From contig UQJF01000002.1 in the NCBI GenBank assembly GCA_900541315.1, forward strand, positions 11,004 through 75,003: a DNA stretch of 64,000 nt. The letters run 5' to 3'. Positions 27,358 through 34,455 of this stretch are shown piece by piece. Within the stretch, counting starts at the first letter, position 1. Every line of letters starts with the position of its first letter. The DNA comes from an uncultured Clostridium sp. GTDB lineage: Bacteria > Bacillota > Clostridia > Lachnospirales > Lachnospiraceae. The notes under the pieces were generated by a model. The model searched no databases and was not told where the DNA came from. It worked only from the letters and a program-made list of their open reading frames with translations. Position numbers and translations under genes: made by a program.

Positions 27358-27516
27358 GTCCTCTCGGAGTCTTTCCTGCATCTGCCTTTGTGGCCGATTT
27401 TTCGCCAGTCGCACCCAAATTTCATCACCGTACGCACCGCGTACGCCTCAGAAATTTGGGCACAACTGACAAAAAATCTTCTCGCAAAATCAAGTACAAA
27501 AAGATTCCGAGAGTAC
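27358..27516. repeat. 159-bp imperfect inverted repeat carrying family C motifs at both ends (C2, C3)
   Basis: The left arm starts GTCCTCTCGGAGTCTTT. The right arm read backwards starts GTACTCTCGGAATCTTT. Both run about 66 bp inward to a perfect CCCAAATTTC/GAAATTTGGG pair around a short centre (CGTACGC-ACC-GCGTACG). It lies exactly between two divergent genes, and each end sits 25-31 nt from a start codon. Confidence 0.8.
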
Positions 27517-27547
27517 AGATATAAAAATGCAGGAGGCATTGATAAGT

Positions 27548-28000
27548 ATGAAGAAACGTTTTGTTATTACAGCGCTGGCACTGGCTTTGACTGCAGGTAG
27601 TGCGATGACATCTTTTGCAGCAGGTTTTACAGGTACAGGAAAGGGAGTAAAGTATCAGTGGGGTGACGGATCTTACTGCACCAACAACTGGGTACAGTAC
27701 AGAAATCACTGGTTCTATTTTGGTGATGACCAGTTAATGAGAACCGGATGGATCCAGAGAGATGGCACCTGGTACTATGCAGCTGATACCGGCGAACTTC
27801 AGGGCGGTATTATGAAGATCAATGGAAATGTTTATTATTTCGACACCAGCAGCTGCAAGATGGTAACTGGCAACTATAACTATAATGGCGGAAACCATGA
27901 GTTTACAGAAAATGGAACCACAGACGGCGGTCCATACGTTTACAATGAATGGAACAGCAACGGCACCATTAAACGTGGAGCTAAGTTCGGTGTAAGATAA
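27548..28000 (+). CDS. Small secreted protein with choline-binding-like wall repeats
   Basis: The 150-residue protein has a signal peptide (MKKRFVITALALALTAGSAM, cleavage near SFAA) and then aromatic wall-binding repeats: NNWVQYRNHWFYFGDDQLM, GWIQRDGTWYYAADTGEL and MKINGNVYYFDTSSCKM. These W/Y-rich units of about 20 residues bind choline or similar wall groups. No enzymatic domain is present, so it may be a wall decoration or adaptor. The start at 27548 is used; AGGAGG lies 12 nt upstream. A palindromic hairpin follows the stop. Confidence 0.8.
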   Translation: MKKRFVITALALALTAGSAMTSFAAGFTGTGKGVKYQWGDGSYCTNNWVQYRNHWFYFGDDQLMRTGWIQRDGTWYYAADTGELQGGIMKINGNVYYFDTSSCKMVTGNYNYNGGNHEFTENGTTDGGPYVYNEWNSNGTIKRGAKFGVR

Positions 28001-28005
28001 ACTGT

Positions 28006-28040
28006 AACCGGTACATCATTTCGTAAATGATGTACCGGTT
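28006..28040 (+). terminator. Perfect palindrome, likely terminator, related to family A
   Basis: AACCGGTACATCATTT, loop CGT and AAATGATGTACCGGTT form 16 perfect pairs. The centre (GTACATCATTTCGTAAAT) differs from the family A arm at one position of its first 18. The T content after the stem is modest (CCCTTTCTATTTTTC), so efficiency is uncertain. Confidence 0.65.
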
Positions 28041-28161
28041 CCCTTTCTATTTTTCTGGTCACCATTGACCAAATCACAAAATCCATATAAGATATTCTTT
28101 AAGGGCACATCCAAAAGAAATATCGATCGTGGGAAAATGGAAAACAGGAGAAAAGAAAGGT

Positions 28162-28992
28162 ATGACGGAAAACAGAACAGAAATGAAACGTCGAGAGTAT
28201 CTTATAGGCGATATGTCCGAGATCGTGGGCATAAGCCGGGATACTCTCCGTTTTTATGAGAAAAAAGGGATCATAAAATCAAGAAAAAAGGAAAATGGAT
28301 ATCGTTATTATCTGGAAGAAGATATCCTTCGGCTTATGTTTATTGTATACAGACGGAAGATGAACCAGAGTCTGGAAGAAATTGAAAGATATATAAAGGA
28401 AGAGAATTCCTTAGAATGTATGAAAGACCATTTAGCAATGCGTATAAAACAGGAGGAAGCCAGCATACAGTATCACCAGCAGGCGATCGCACGTATGCAG
28501 CTTGCTGAACGGGATATGGACCAGGCCGAGAAATATGAGGGAAAATATACTTTTAAAAATTTCCCCACAGCTTATAAATTGGGGGTTTGCGAAAGCCTTC
28601 TTGAGGGTCTGAAGCAGTGGTTTGCCATGTCTTCGACGATAAAAGGTCTGGACATGACATATTTTTATACATTATTTTCAATGGAAAAAGACGGTCTGCA
28701 GGAGAGGGAAACCAATCTGCTTCTTTATAAAGGAGTAGAGCAGTGGATCCGAAAAGGATTTCAGCCGGAGCAGTATAAACTGACAGAACCGGTTCCCTGT
28801 ATTTATACCATTGTGAAATCAGAAAGCATTTATCTGGATGAAGAGGTTGCCTGGAAAATGTATAACTGGGGAAAATCCCAGGGTGTAGAGCCGGAACAAG
28901 TTTTTTATGCCAATAATATGACAACATTTTTGGGAGAGGAAAAAAATATTCACTTTATGGAGCTATATATGCCGGTGAAAAGAGAGCAGTAA
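28162..28992 (+). CDS. MerR family transcriptional regulator with a C-terminal effector-like domain
   Basis: The 276-residue protein starts with a MerR DNA-binding domain (YLIGDMSEIVGISRDTLRFY, then KKGIIKSRKKENGYRYY) at about residues 10-80. A coiled dimerisation helix is followed by about 150 residues resembling a GyrI-like effector region. The start at 28162 has AGGAG 11 nt upstream; an in-frame ATG at 28183 is also possible. The effector and targets are unknown. The nearest genes are not obvious drug pumps. Confidence 0.82.
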   Translation: MTENRTEMKRREYLIGDMSEIVGISRDTLRFYEKKGIIKSRKKENGYRYYLEEDILRLMFIVYRRKMNQSLEEIERYIKEENSLECMKDHLAMRIKQEEASIQYHQQAIARMQLAERDMDQAEKYEGKYTFKNFPTAYKLGVCESLLEGLKQWFAMSSTIKGLDMTYFYTLFSMEKDGLQERETNLLLYKGVEQWIRKGFQPEQYKLTEPVPCIYTIVKSESIYLDEEVAWKMYNWGKSQGVEPEQVFYANNMTTFLGEEKNIHFMELYMPVKREQ

Positions 28993-29313
28993 AACAGGAT
29001 AAGCCGGGAAAATTCAAAAGCAGATTTCCAAAATCTATGAAAATGTGGATAAAAAATCCACAAAATTTTCTATTTCCACATAAAAATACATATTTCCCCA
29101 CAGTTTCCCCATGGTTTACACACACTATAAACAGAGTTATCCCCAAAGTTATCCACATTATCCACCGACAAACACAAGATATGTGGTAAAAAAAAGGGGA
29201 AATACAAGATTTAGATTGTGGATAACTTTTGCACTACAGGAAGGTGTATTTTCCCGTGCACCAGATCATAAAATGTGTATAAATGGGTGTGTAAGGAACG
29301 CAGAAAAAGTCAT
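28993..29313. promoter_or_regulatory. AT-rich region with a cluster of DnaA boxes
   Basis: This 321-base gap holds no gene. Perfect DnaA boxes TTATCCACA are at 29149-29157 (plus), and as TGTGGATAA at 29044-29052 and 29217-29225 (minus). One-mismatch boxes are TTATCCCCA at 29137-29145 and TTATCCACC at 29158-29166. A/T-rich stretches lie between 29051 and 29095. dnaA, dnaN and rpmH are not nearby in this window. Confidence 0.7.
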
Positions 29314-29943
29314 ATGTTAAATTATATCTGGAGCGGAATGCTTTTTCTGGGGATCATATGGGGAGCATTTCATGGAAGACTGGCTCAGGTAACAGAAGGA
29401 GCTTTAAGCGCAGCCGGGGAAGCAGTAACATTAAGCCTCACCATGGTGGGGATCGTAGCTTTCTGGAACGGGATCCTGGAGATAGGAAGCAGGGCCGGGC
29501 TGGTAGAGCAGCTTTCAGGGAAAATGAGGCCCATATTAAAGTTTCTGTTTCCAGATCTGCCAACGGACTGTGAAGCCGCCAGACAGATTTCAGTAAATTT
29601 CATTGCAAATATTTTAGGGCTTGGCTGGGCCGCAACCCCTGCGGGACTTAAGGCCATGAAAGAACTGGAAAAAATAGAAGAGATGCGCAGAAAAGAGAAA
29701 AGCACGGTTCGGGCAGTTCCCAAAGGCACTGCCAGCAATGAAATGTGTACGTTTTTGGTCATGAACATATCATCCCTTCAGCTGATCCCGGTGAATATCA
29801 TCGCTTACAGAAGCCAGTATCACAGTGTATCTGCGGCAGCTGTTACAGGTCCATGCCTTGTGGCAACTATGGTAAGTACTCTGGCAGCGGTATTTTTTTG
29901 CAGGATCATGGATCGTTCCAATAAAAAAGGAGACGTACTTTAA
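29314..29943 (+). CDS. spmA: Spore maturation protein A-like membrane protein
   Basis: The 209-residue membrane protein has the nucleoside-recognition (Gate) type domain of SpmA: LSLTMVGIVAFWNGILEI near residue 40, FIANILGLGWAATPAGLKAM near residue 92 and TFLVMNISSLQLIPVNIIAY near residue 145. SpmA and SpmB act together in spore core dehydration. The SpmB homologue is at 33609 and not adjacent as in Bacillus. The start at 29314 gives the usual N terminus. The gene directly follows the DnaA-box cluster and converges with the diguanylate cyclase gene (4-nt overlap). Confidence 0.88.
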   Translation: MLNYIWSGMLFLGIIWGAFHGRLAQVTEGALSAAGEAVTLSLTMVGIVAFWNGILEIGSRAGLVEQLSGKMRPILKFLFPDLPTDCEAARQISVNFIANILGLGWAATPAGLKAMKELEKIEEMRRKEKSTVRAVPKGTASNEMCTFLVMNISSLQLIPVNIIAYRSQYHSVSAAAVTGPCLVATMVSTLAAVFFCRIMDRSNKKGDVL

Positions 29944-31280
29944 CGTCTCCTTCTGTCTAACTGTCTGTTCTTTGCATAATAGACCCGTTTATCTTCATAC
30001 ATTCTGGCATCTGCTTCAGACAGAGCCTTTTCAGCATTGTCAGTACAATCTTCTACCCACACAGAGCCAAGAGACAGGTGAACGGAGCCTTCTGCCATAT
30101 CTGCCAGTATAGAACGGATCATGGACTGGAACAGATTTTCTGTAATGCCCGGTATGAGCACAATAAACTCATCACCACCAATACGGTATACACATTCCTC
30201 CGGAAAATGGGATTTCAGTTTTTCACAGGCATAAAGAAGGGCTTTATCGCCAGCCTGATGTCCCAAAGTATCATTGATCTGTTTTAATCCCATAACATCA
30301 CCGTAAAGTATGCCCAGACTTTGGCCCTTGGTAAGGGAAGCCAGCTGTTTATTCAGGGCATGGCGGTTTTTCGCACCGGTCAGCTGGTCATAATAGCTTA
30401 AGTTTTCCAGCTTTTCAACCAGATTTCTGCGTCGCAGCATGGAATCGATAAAATGTCCAAATAGCTGAAGCATAAAAGCAATATGATCCATACGATCAAG
30501 GGGTGGATTGTCGATACCATAGAAAGCGATTATATCCTGATTGCGGGAAATAGGGCTGGTGACCAGCCGTTTAATATTCTGGGGCATAAGTGTTTCATAC
30601 ACAACAGGATCATAAGACATAATATCATCCAAATTCCGGATGATCACGCTTTCTCCTTTCTGGAAAGTGGAAGACCATGTTCCCAGTGCTTCCGGTGGGA
30701 TATTGTGCAGCATATTTATCTGGGGAGAAACGCCACAGGTGCACCATTCAAAGGTATTATCAAAGTTGCCATGTTTATTTTTCTCGAAAATATATACCCG
30801 GTCGCTGTGGAACATCTGTCCCAGATACTGCAATAATGTATTAATAGACTGTTTAGGTGTTTCTTCTGCCAGAGCACAGCGAAGCCCTTCATTGATCAGA
30901 GCTTCAGTGTCTGTAAACTGGGAGAAAGTTTTCTTTGTCATTTCCTGGGTATCCAGATCGATCGCTATTTCAATCCGGATCCTGCGCCCGTCATCAATGA
31001 CCATAGTATCTTTCAGCAGAAAAGAACGATTCACCATCGGATTAAAACGGGACCATTCGTAAAATTCATCTGGTTTTAAGCGTTTATTGGTACACATTGC
31101 GCAGGGAGAGGAGCATTGCTGCAGGATTTCGTAGCATTTTTTACCTTTATAAGCAGCCTTATCCTTAAAATGGAACAGATTTCTGGCTGTTTTGTTTAAA
31201 TAGATCAGTTCATATGTATCTATATCAGAAGCATAAACAGCTTCATTCATATTTTCAAAAAATTCCCAAACTTTAGACAT
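29940..31280 (-). CDS. Diguanylate cyclase with PAS-like and GAF-like sensor regions
   Basis: The 446-residue soluble protein makes the second messenger c-di-GMP. A PAS-like N terminus (FENMNEAVYASDIDTYELIY) carries a cysteine cluster CSSPCAMC near residues 55-65, which could bind metal or sense redox. A GAF-like region follows (about 130-270). The C-terminal GGDEF domain shows YDQLTGAKNRHALN near residue 290 and YRIGGDEFIVLIPG near residue 370, with an intact active-site signature. The start at 31280 has GGAGCG upstream. No EAL partner is nearby. Confidence 0.9.
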   Translation of the reverse strand: MSKVWEFFENMNEAVYASDIDTYELIYLNKTARNLFHFKDKAAYKGKKCYEILQQCSSPCAMCTNKRLKPDEFYEWSRFNPMVNRSFLLKDTMVIDDGRRIRIEIAIDLDTQEMTKKTFSQFTDTEALINEGLRCALAEETPKQSINTLLQYLGQMFHSDRVYIFEKNKHGNFDNTFEWCTCGVSPQINMLHNIPPEALGTWSSTFQKGESVIIRNLDDIMSYDPVVYETLMPQNIKRLVTSPISRNQDIIAFYGIDNPPLDRMDHIAFMLQLFGHFIDSMLRRRNLVEKLENLSYYDQLTGAKNRHALNKQLASLTKGQSLGILYGDVMGLKQINDTLGHQAGDKALLYACEKLKSHFPEECVYRIGGDEFIVLIPGITENLFQSMIRSILADMAEGSVHLSLGSVWVEDCTDNAEKALSEADARMYEDKRVYYAKNRQLDRRRR

Positions 31281-31437
31281 AAAAAATCGCTCCTGGTGCA
31301 TAACTATATTATTTATTATATCCGATTTTTTTGAAAAATGGTAGGAGAATTTTTAGACTTTCTTCGACAAATATTAATACTTATTTGCTGAAACAGAGTT
31401 ATAATACCTTATATTCAGGTTCTCCACATGCCTGCTT

Positions 31438-31489
31438 AGCTGCCTGTTATCCCAGGCGGAAACTCTCATGAATGATTTGTGAAAAACAG
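31438..31489. repeat. Family B hairpin element (copy B3)
   Basis: It reads AGCTGCCTGTTATCCCAGGC and continues to GATTTGTGAAAAACAGA, matching the second half of B1. The hairpin is GCCTG-TTATCC-CAGGC. It lies in the leader of the GH25 lysozyme gene. Confidence 0.5.
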
Positions 31490-31504
31490 AAAGGACGGGA
31501 ATAG

Positions 31505-32464
31505 ATGAAACAGAATGGGAATAAAATCCGGTATATGAAATATAAGGGTTCTCTGAAATTGGCAGCAGCAGTGCTTGCAGTTTCGCTGGCTTTTCCTATG
31601 GCAGCCCAGGCCAAAGCATGGGATTTTGAAAATGGCAGTTATGTAGATGCTTCAGGTGCGCCTGTTGAGGGGGCAGTGGCAAAAGGTATTACCGTGACAA
31701 AATACCAGAACCGTGCAAATAAGGAAAATGGTATTGATTGGGGAAAAGTGGCTGCAGATGGTGTTGGTTTTGCCATGATTCGTATTGGCTATTATAAAGA
31801 CAGGGATCCGTATTTTGAACGGAATATAACAGAAGCAGCAGCCCATGGCATAAAAACAGGCGTGTTCTTCTATACGCAGGCGCTGGATGCACAGACGGCA
31901 GCAGATGAGGCAGAGTATGTGCTCCAGGTCATTAAGGATTTTCCGGTTTCCTATCCGGTAGCTTATGATGTGGAGTCTAATTACCTGTTGGAACAGGGTT
32001 TAAGTGCAGCCCAGATCACGGAAAATGTAAATGCCTTCTGCAAGGTGATCGCAGATGCAGGTTATTGCCCTATTGTGTATGCAAATAATGACTGGCTTAC
32101 CAATCACTTAAATACAGCAGATATCCCATATGATATCTGGTATGCACGTTATGGCACAGTAAACAGTTATCCAAACCGCACTATCTGGCAGTGCACTCAG
32201 GAAGGAAATGTAGATGGGATTAATGATCATGTGACCATTGAACTGTCGTTTACAGACTATAGTTCTAAAATCCCTGCAAATAGCTGGAAGAAGATTGATG
32301 GCAGATGGTATTACATGAAAGATTATGTGAAGCAGACCGGCTGGGTACAGGTGGGAGATAACTGGTATTATATGGATGCAAATGGAGCCATGGTCAGCAA
32401 TACGGAAATGGTCATTGATGGCAGGACTTACCGGTTCGCTGCAAATGGAGCTATGATGTATTGA
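31505..32464 (+). CDS. Secreted GH25 lysozyme with C-terminal wall-binding repeats
   Basis: The 319-residue protein is a muramidase cutting between N-acetylmuramic acid and N-acetylglucosamine. A signal peptide (SLKLAAAVLAVSLAFPMAAQ region, cleavage near AQA) is followed by a GH25 domain with GIDWGKVAADGVGFAMIRIG near residue 75 and the catalytic acid region PVAYDVESN near residue 155. Two to three choline-binding-like repeats close the protein (WKKIDGRWYYMKDYV, GWVQVGDNWYYMDANGAM, YRFAANGAM). AAGGACGGG lies upstream of the ATG. A perfect-stem terminator follows. Confidence 0.92.
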   Translation: MKQNGNKIRYMKYKGSLKLAAAVLAVSLAFPMAAQAKAWDFENGSYVDASGAPVEGAVAKGITVTKYQNRANKENGIDWGKVAADGVGFAMIRIGYYKDRDPYFERNITEAAAHGIKTGVFFYTQALDAQTAADEAEYVLQVIKDFPVSYPVAYDVESNYLLEQGLSAAQITENVNAFCKVIADAGYCPIVYANNDWLTNHLNTADIPYDIWYARYGTVNSYPNRTIWQCTQEGNVDGINDHVTIELSFTDYSSKIPANSWKKIDGRWYYMKDYVKQTGWVQVGDNWYYMDANGAMVSNTEMVIDGRTYRFAANGAMMY

Positions 32465-32468
32465 AATA

Positions 32469-32511
32469 AAAACCTATAAACCTATTGACAAGTAGGTTTA
32501 TAGGTTTTATA
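32469..32511. terminator. Bidirectional rho-independent terminator
   Basis: AAAACCTATAAACCTA pairs perfectly with TAGGTTTATAGGTTTT (16 bp, 8-nt loop) just after the lysozyme stop. Confidence 0.85.
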
Positions 32512-32576
32512 ATACCCATAAATCAAAACCCAGTGAACAGATAGGCATATGTGCTGTGCATGGAAAGGAACTTATT

Positions 32577-33512
32577 ATGGCAGGAATTGTTAAGGGAGCA
32601 GCAGGATTAGTAGGAAACACACCACTTTTAGAGCCGGTAAATCTGGAGAAAAAAGAAGGATTAAAAGCAAGAATTTTACTGAAGCTGGAATACTTTAACC
32701 CGGCAGGAAGCGTAAAAGACCGTGTAGGAAAGGCAATGATCGAAGATGCAGAAGCAAGAGGCGTTTTAAAACCAGGTTCTGTTATTATTGAACCAACTTC
32801 CGGAAATACAGGTATCGGACTTGCATCTGTAGCGGCATCCAAGGGCTACCGCGTGATCTTAACCATGCCGGAGACCATGAGCGTAGAGCGCCGCAACATT
32901 TTAAAGGCATATGGCGCTGAGATCGTCCTTACACCTGGGGATAAGGGAATGAGCGGAGCTATCGCAAAGGCAGATGAACTGGCAAAAGAGATCCCGTACA
33001 GCTTTATTCCAGGCCAGTTTGTAAACCCTGTAAACCCGAAGATCCACAAAGAGACCACAGGTCCTGAGATCTGGAGAGATGCAGAGGGTCAGGTAGACTT
33101 CTTCGTAGCAGGTGTAGGTACAGGCGGCACAATTACCGGTGTTGGCACATACTTAAAAGAGCAGAACCCAAATGTAAAGGTAGTAGCAGTAGAGCCTGCA
33201 ACTTCTCCTGTTCTGTCTGAAGGACATGGCGGTGCACATAAGATCCAGGGAATCGGTGCTGGTTTCGTACCCAAGGTACTGGATACCAAGATCTACGATG
33301 AGGTTATGCCCATCGACAATGAGCATCCATTTGAAGCATCCAAGCTTCTTGCAAAGACAGAAGGTATCTTAACCGGTATCTCTTCTGGTGCAGCTTTATA
33401 TGCAGCCATCCAGCTGGCAAAACGTCCTGAAAACGAAGGAAAGACCATTGTAGCTCTTCTTCCAGACAGCGGTGACAGATACTACTCCACTCCATTATTT
33501 ACTGAGGCATAA
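32577..33512 (+). CDS. cysK: Cysteine synthase (O-acetylserine sulfhydrylase)
   Basis: This PLP enzyme makes cysteine from O-acetylserine and sulfide. The PLP lysine lies in [14 protein letters not shown] near residue 45, the substrate loop [10 protein letters not shown] near residue 72 and the phosphate-binding glycines [15 protein letters not shown] near residue 178. The length of 311 residues is normal. The start at 32577 has AAAGGAAC upstream. A CysE partner is not adjacent. The downstream hairpin acts as its terminator and overlaps the leader of spmB. Confidence 0.95.
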   Translation: MAGIVKGAAGLVGNTPLLEPVNLEKKEGLKARILLKLEYFNPAGSVKDRVGKAMIEDAEARGVLKPGSVIIEPTSGNTGIGLASVAASKGYRVILTMPETMSVERRNILKAYGAEIVLTPGDKGMSGAIAKADELAKEIPYSFIPGQFVNPVNPKIHKETTGPEIWRDAEGQVDFFVAGVGTGGTITGVGTYLKEQNPNVKVVAVEPATSPVLSEGHGGAHKIQGIGAGFVPKVLDTKIYDEVMPIDNEHPFEASKLLAKTEGILTGISSGAALYAAIQLAKRPENEGKTIVALLPDSGDRYYSTPLFTEA

Positions 33513-33525
33513 TTCCGGGTATCGT

Positions 33526-33608
33526 ATACTCTCATCCCCATATTCATAAAAATATCCATTTCCACGTATGTTGTAAAAACAAAGCATGTGTGGGGATGGG
33601 TATTTTTT
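33526..33608 (+). terminator. Hairpin between cysK and spmB, terminator that includes the spmB ribosome binding site
   Basis: ATACTCTCATCCCCATA (33526-33542) pairs with TGTGGGGATGGGTAT (33588-33602). The T-run at 33603-33608 touches the ATG of spmB at 33609. The only purine-rich site for spmB (GGGGATGGG) lies in the right arm. Confidence 0.65.
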
Positions 33609-34142
33609 ATGGGTTTTCTTTTGTTTTTATCAGATCTTATGGTTCCACTTATTATTTTTTATATTGTTGGTTTCGGCATCCTTGCAAAACGTCAGGTATT
33701 TGATGATTTTCTGCGGGGTGCAAAAGAAGGGATAGGCACTGTGGTTCAGGTGGTACCTTCTTTAGTGGGGCTGATGACCGCTGTAGGCGTACTTCGGGCA
33801 TCAGGATTTTTAGAATTTTTAAGTCAGATTTTAGAAGCACCGGCCACTTCCCTGGGGCTTCCGGGGCCAATTATCCCCATTGCCTTTGTGCGCATGATCT
33901 CCAACTCCGCTGCTGTTGGTCTGCTATTAGACTTGTTTAAAAATTATGGCCCTGACTCCCGGATCGGCCTTATGGCCTCCATTCTTATGGGAAGTACAGA
34001 AACTGTACTTTATTGCATGAGTGTATATTTTGGTTTTGTGGGTATCAGTCGTACCCGGTACACACTTGCAGGGGGATTTTTGGCTGCGCTTGTCAGTCTG
34101 GCAGTGGGGGTATTTCTGGCTGACCGTCTGGTGGTTTTATAG
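33609..34142 (+). CDS. spmB: Spore maturation protein B-like membrane protein
   Basis: The 177-residue membrane protein aligns with SpmB along its length: LMVPLIIFYIVGFGILAK, FLRGAKEGIGTVVQVVPSLV near residue 34, IAFVRMISNSAAVGLL near residue 95 and ILMGSTETVLYCMSVYFG near residue 127. It is the partner of SpmA in spore heat resistance. The start at 33609 is chosen from the family N terminus; the ribosome binding site would be GGGGATGGG inside the upstream hairpin. spmA lies about 3.7 kb to the left on the same strand. Confidence 0.9.
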   Translation: MGFLLFLSDLMVPLIIFYIVGFGILAKRQVFDDFLRGAKEGIGTVVQVVPSLVGLMTAVGVLRASGFLEFLSQILEAPATSLGLPGPIIPIAFVRMISNSAAVGLLLDLFKNYGPDSRIGLMASILMGSTETVLYCMSVYFGFVGISRTRYTLAGGFLAALVSLAVGVFLADRLVVL

Positions 34143-34455
34143 TATCTGGTTTTGCTACTTTTCACGGGTAGGAATTTTCTGAACTGAAAATTCCGTATGA
34201 TACAGTTGTGACCGCGGATTTTGCCGATTCGGAATGCGGAGCATCGGCAAAATCCTGTTACAGTGCGCGGGCATGGAGAGCCCGTGTACTGTAACCTGTT
34301 TTTTTCACATTTAAATACGGCAAGTATATTCTATTGAATAAATCCTCATTCTCCGATATACTAATACAGGAAATGGATTTTCAGAGTCTTTTCTCCAAAG
34401 TCAAGTACAAAAAGATTCCGAGAGTACATTAGACACACAGGAGGCTGCAATAAAA
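34143..34455 (+). other. Structured intergenic region with three hairpins, then a family C motif
   Basis: No gene is supported. Three stem-loops follow each other: 34171-34194 (GGAATTTTC/GAAAATTCC), 34216-34255 (GGATTTTGCCGAT/ATCGGCAAAATCC, 13 bp) and 34257-34295 (GTTACAGTGCGCGGGC against GCCCGTGTACTGTAAC). The last is followed by TTTTTTT at 34299-34305 and so is a good terminator. The first two look like part of a structured RNA or a mobile hairpin element. Confidence 0.6.
34398..34430 (+). repeat. Family C motif (copy C4)
   Basis: TCAAGTACAAAAAGATTCCG followed by AGAGTACA is identical over 28 bp to the right arm end of the element at 27358-27516. It ends 28 nt before the MATE start codon. 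Confidence 0.75.

Noticed and set aside
27345-27709. Minus-strand open frames over the 159-bp inverted repeat
   Set aside because: They arise from the repeat arms and overlap the wall-protein gene antisense.
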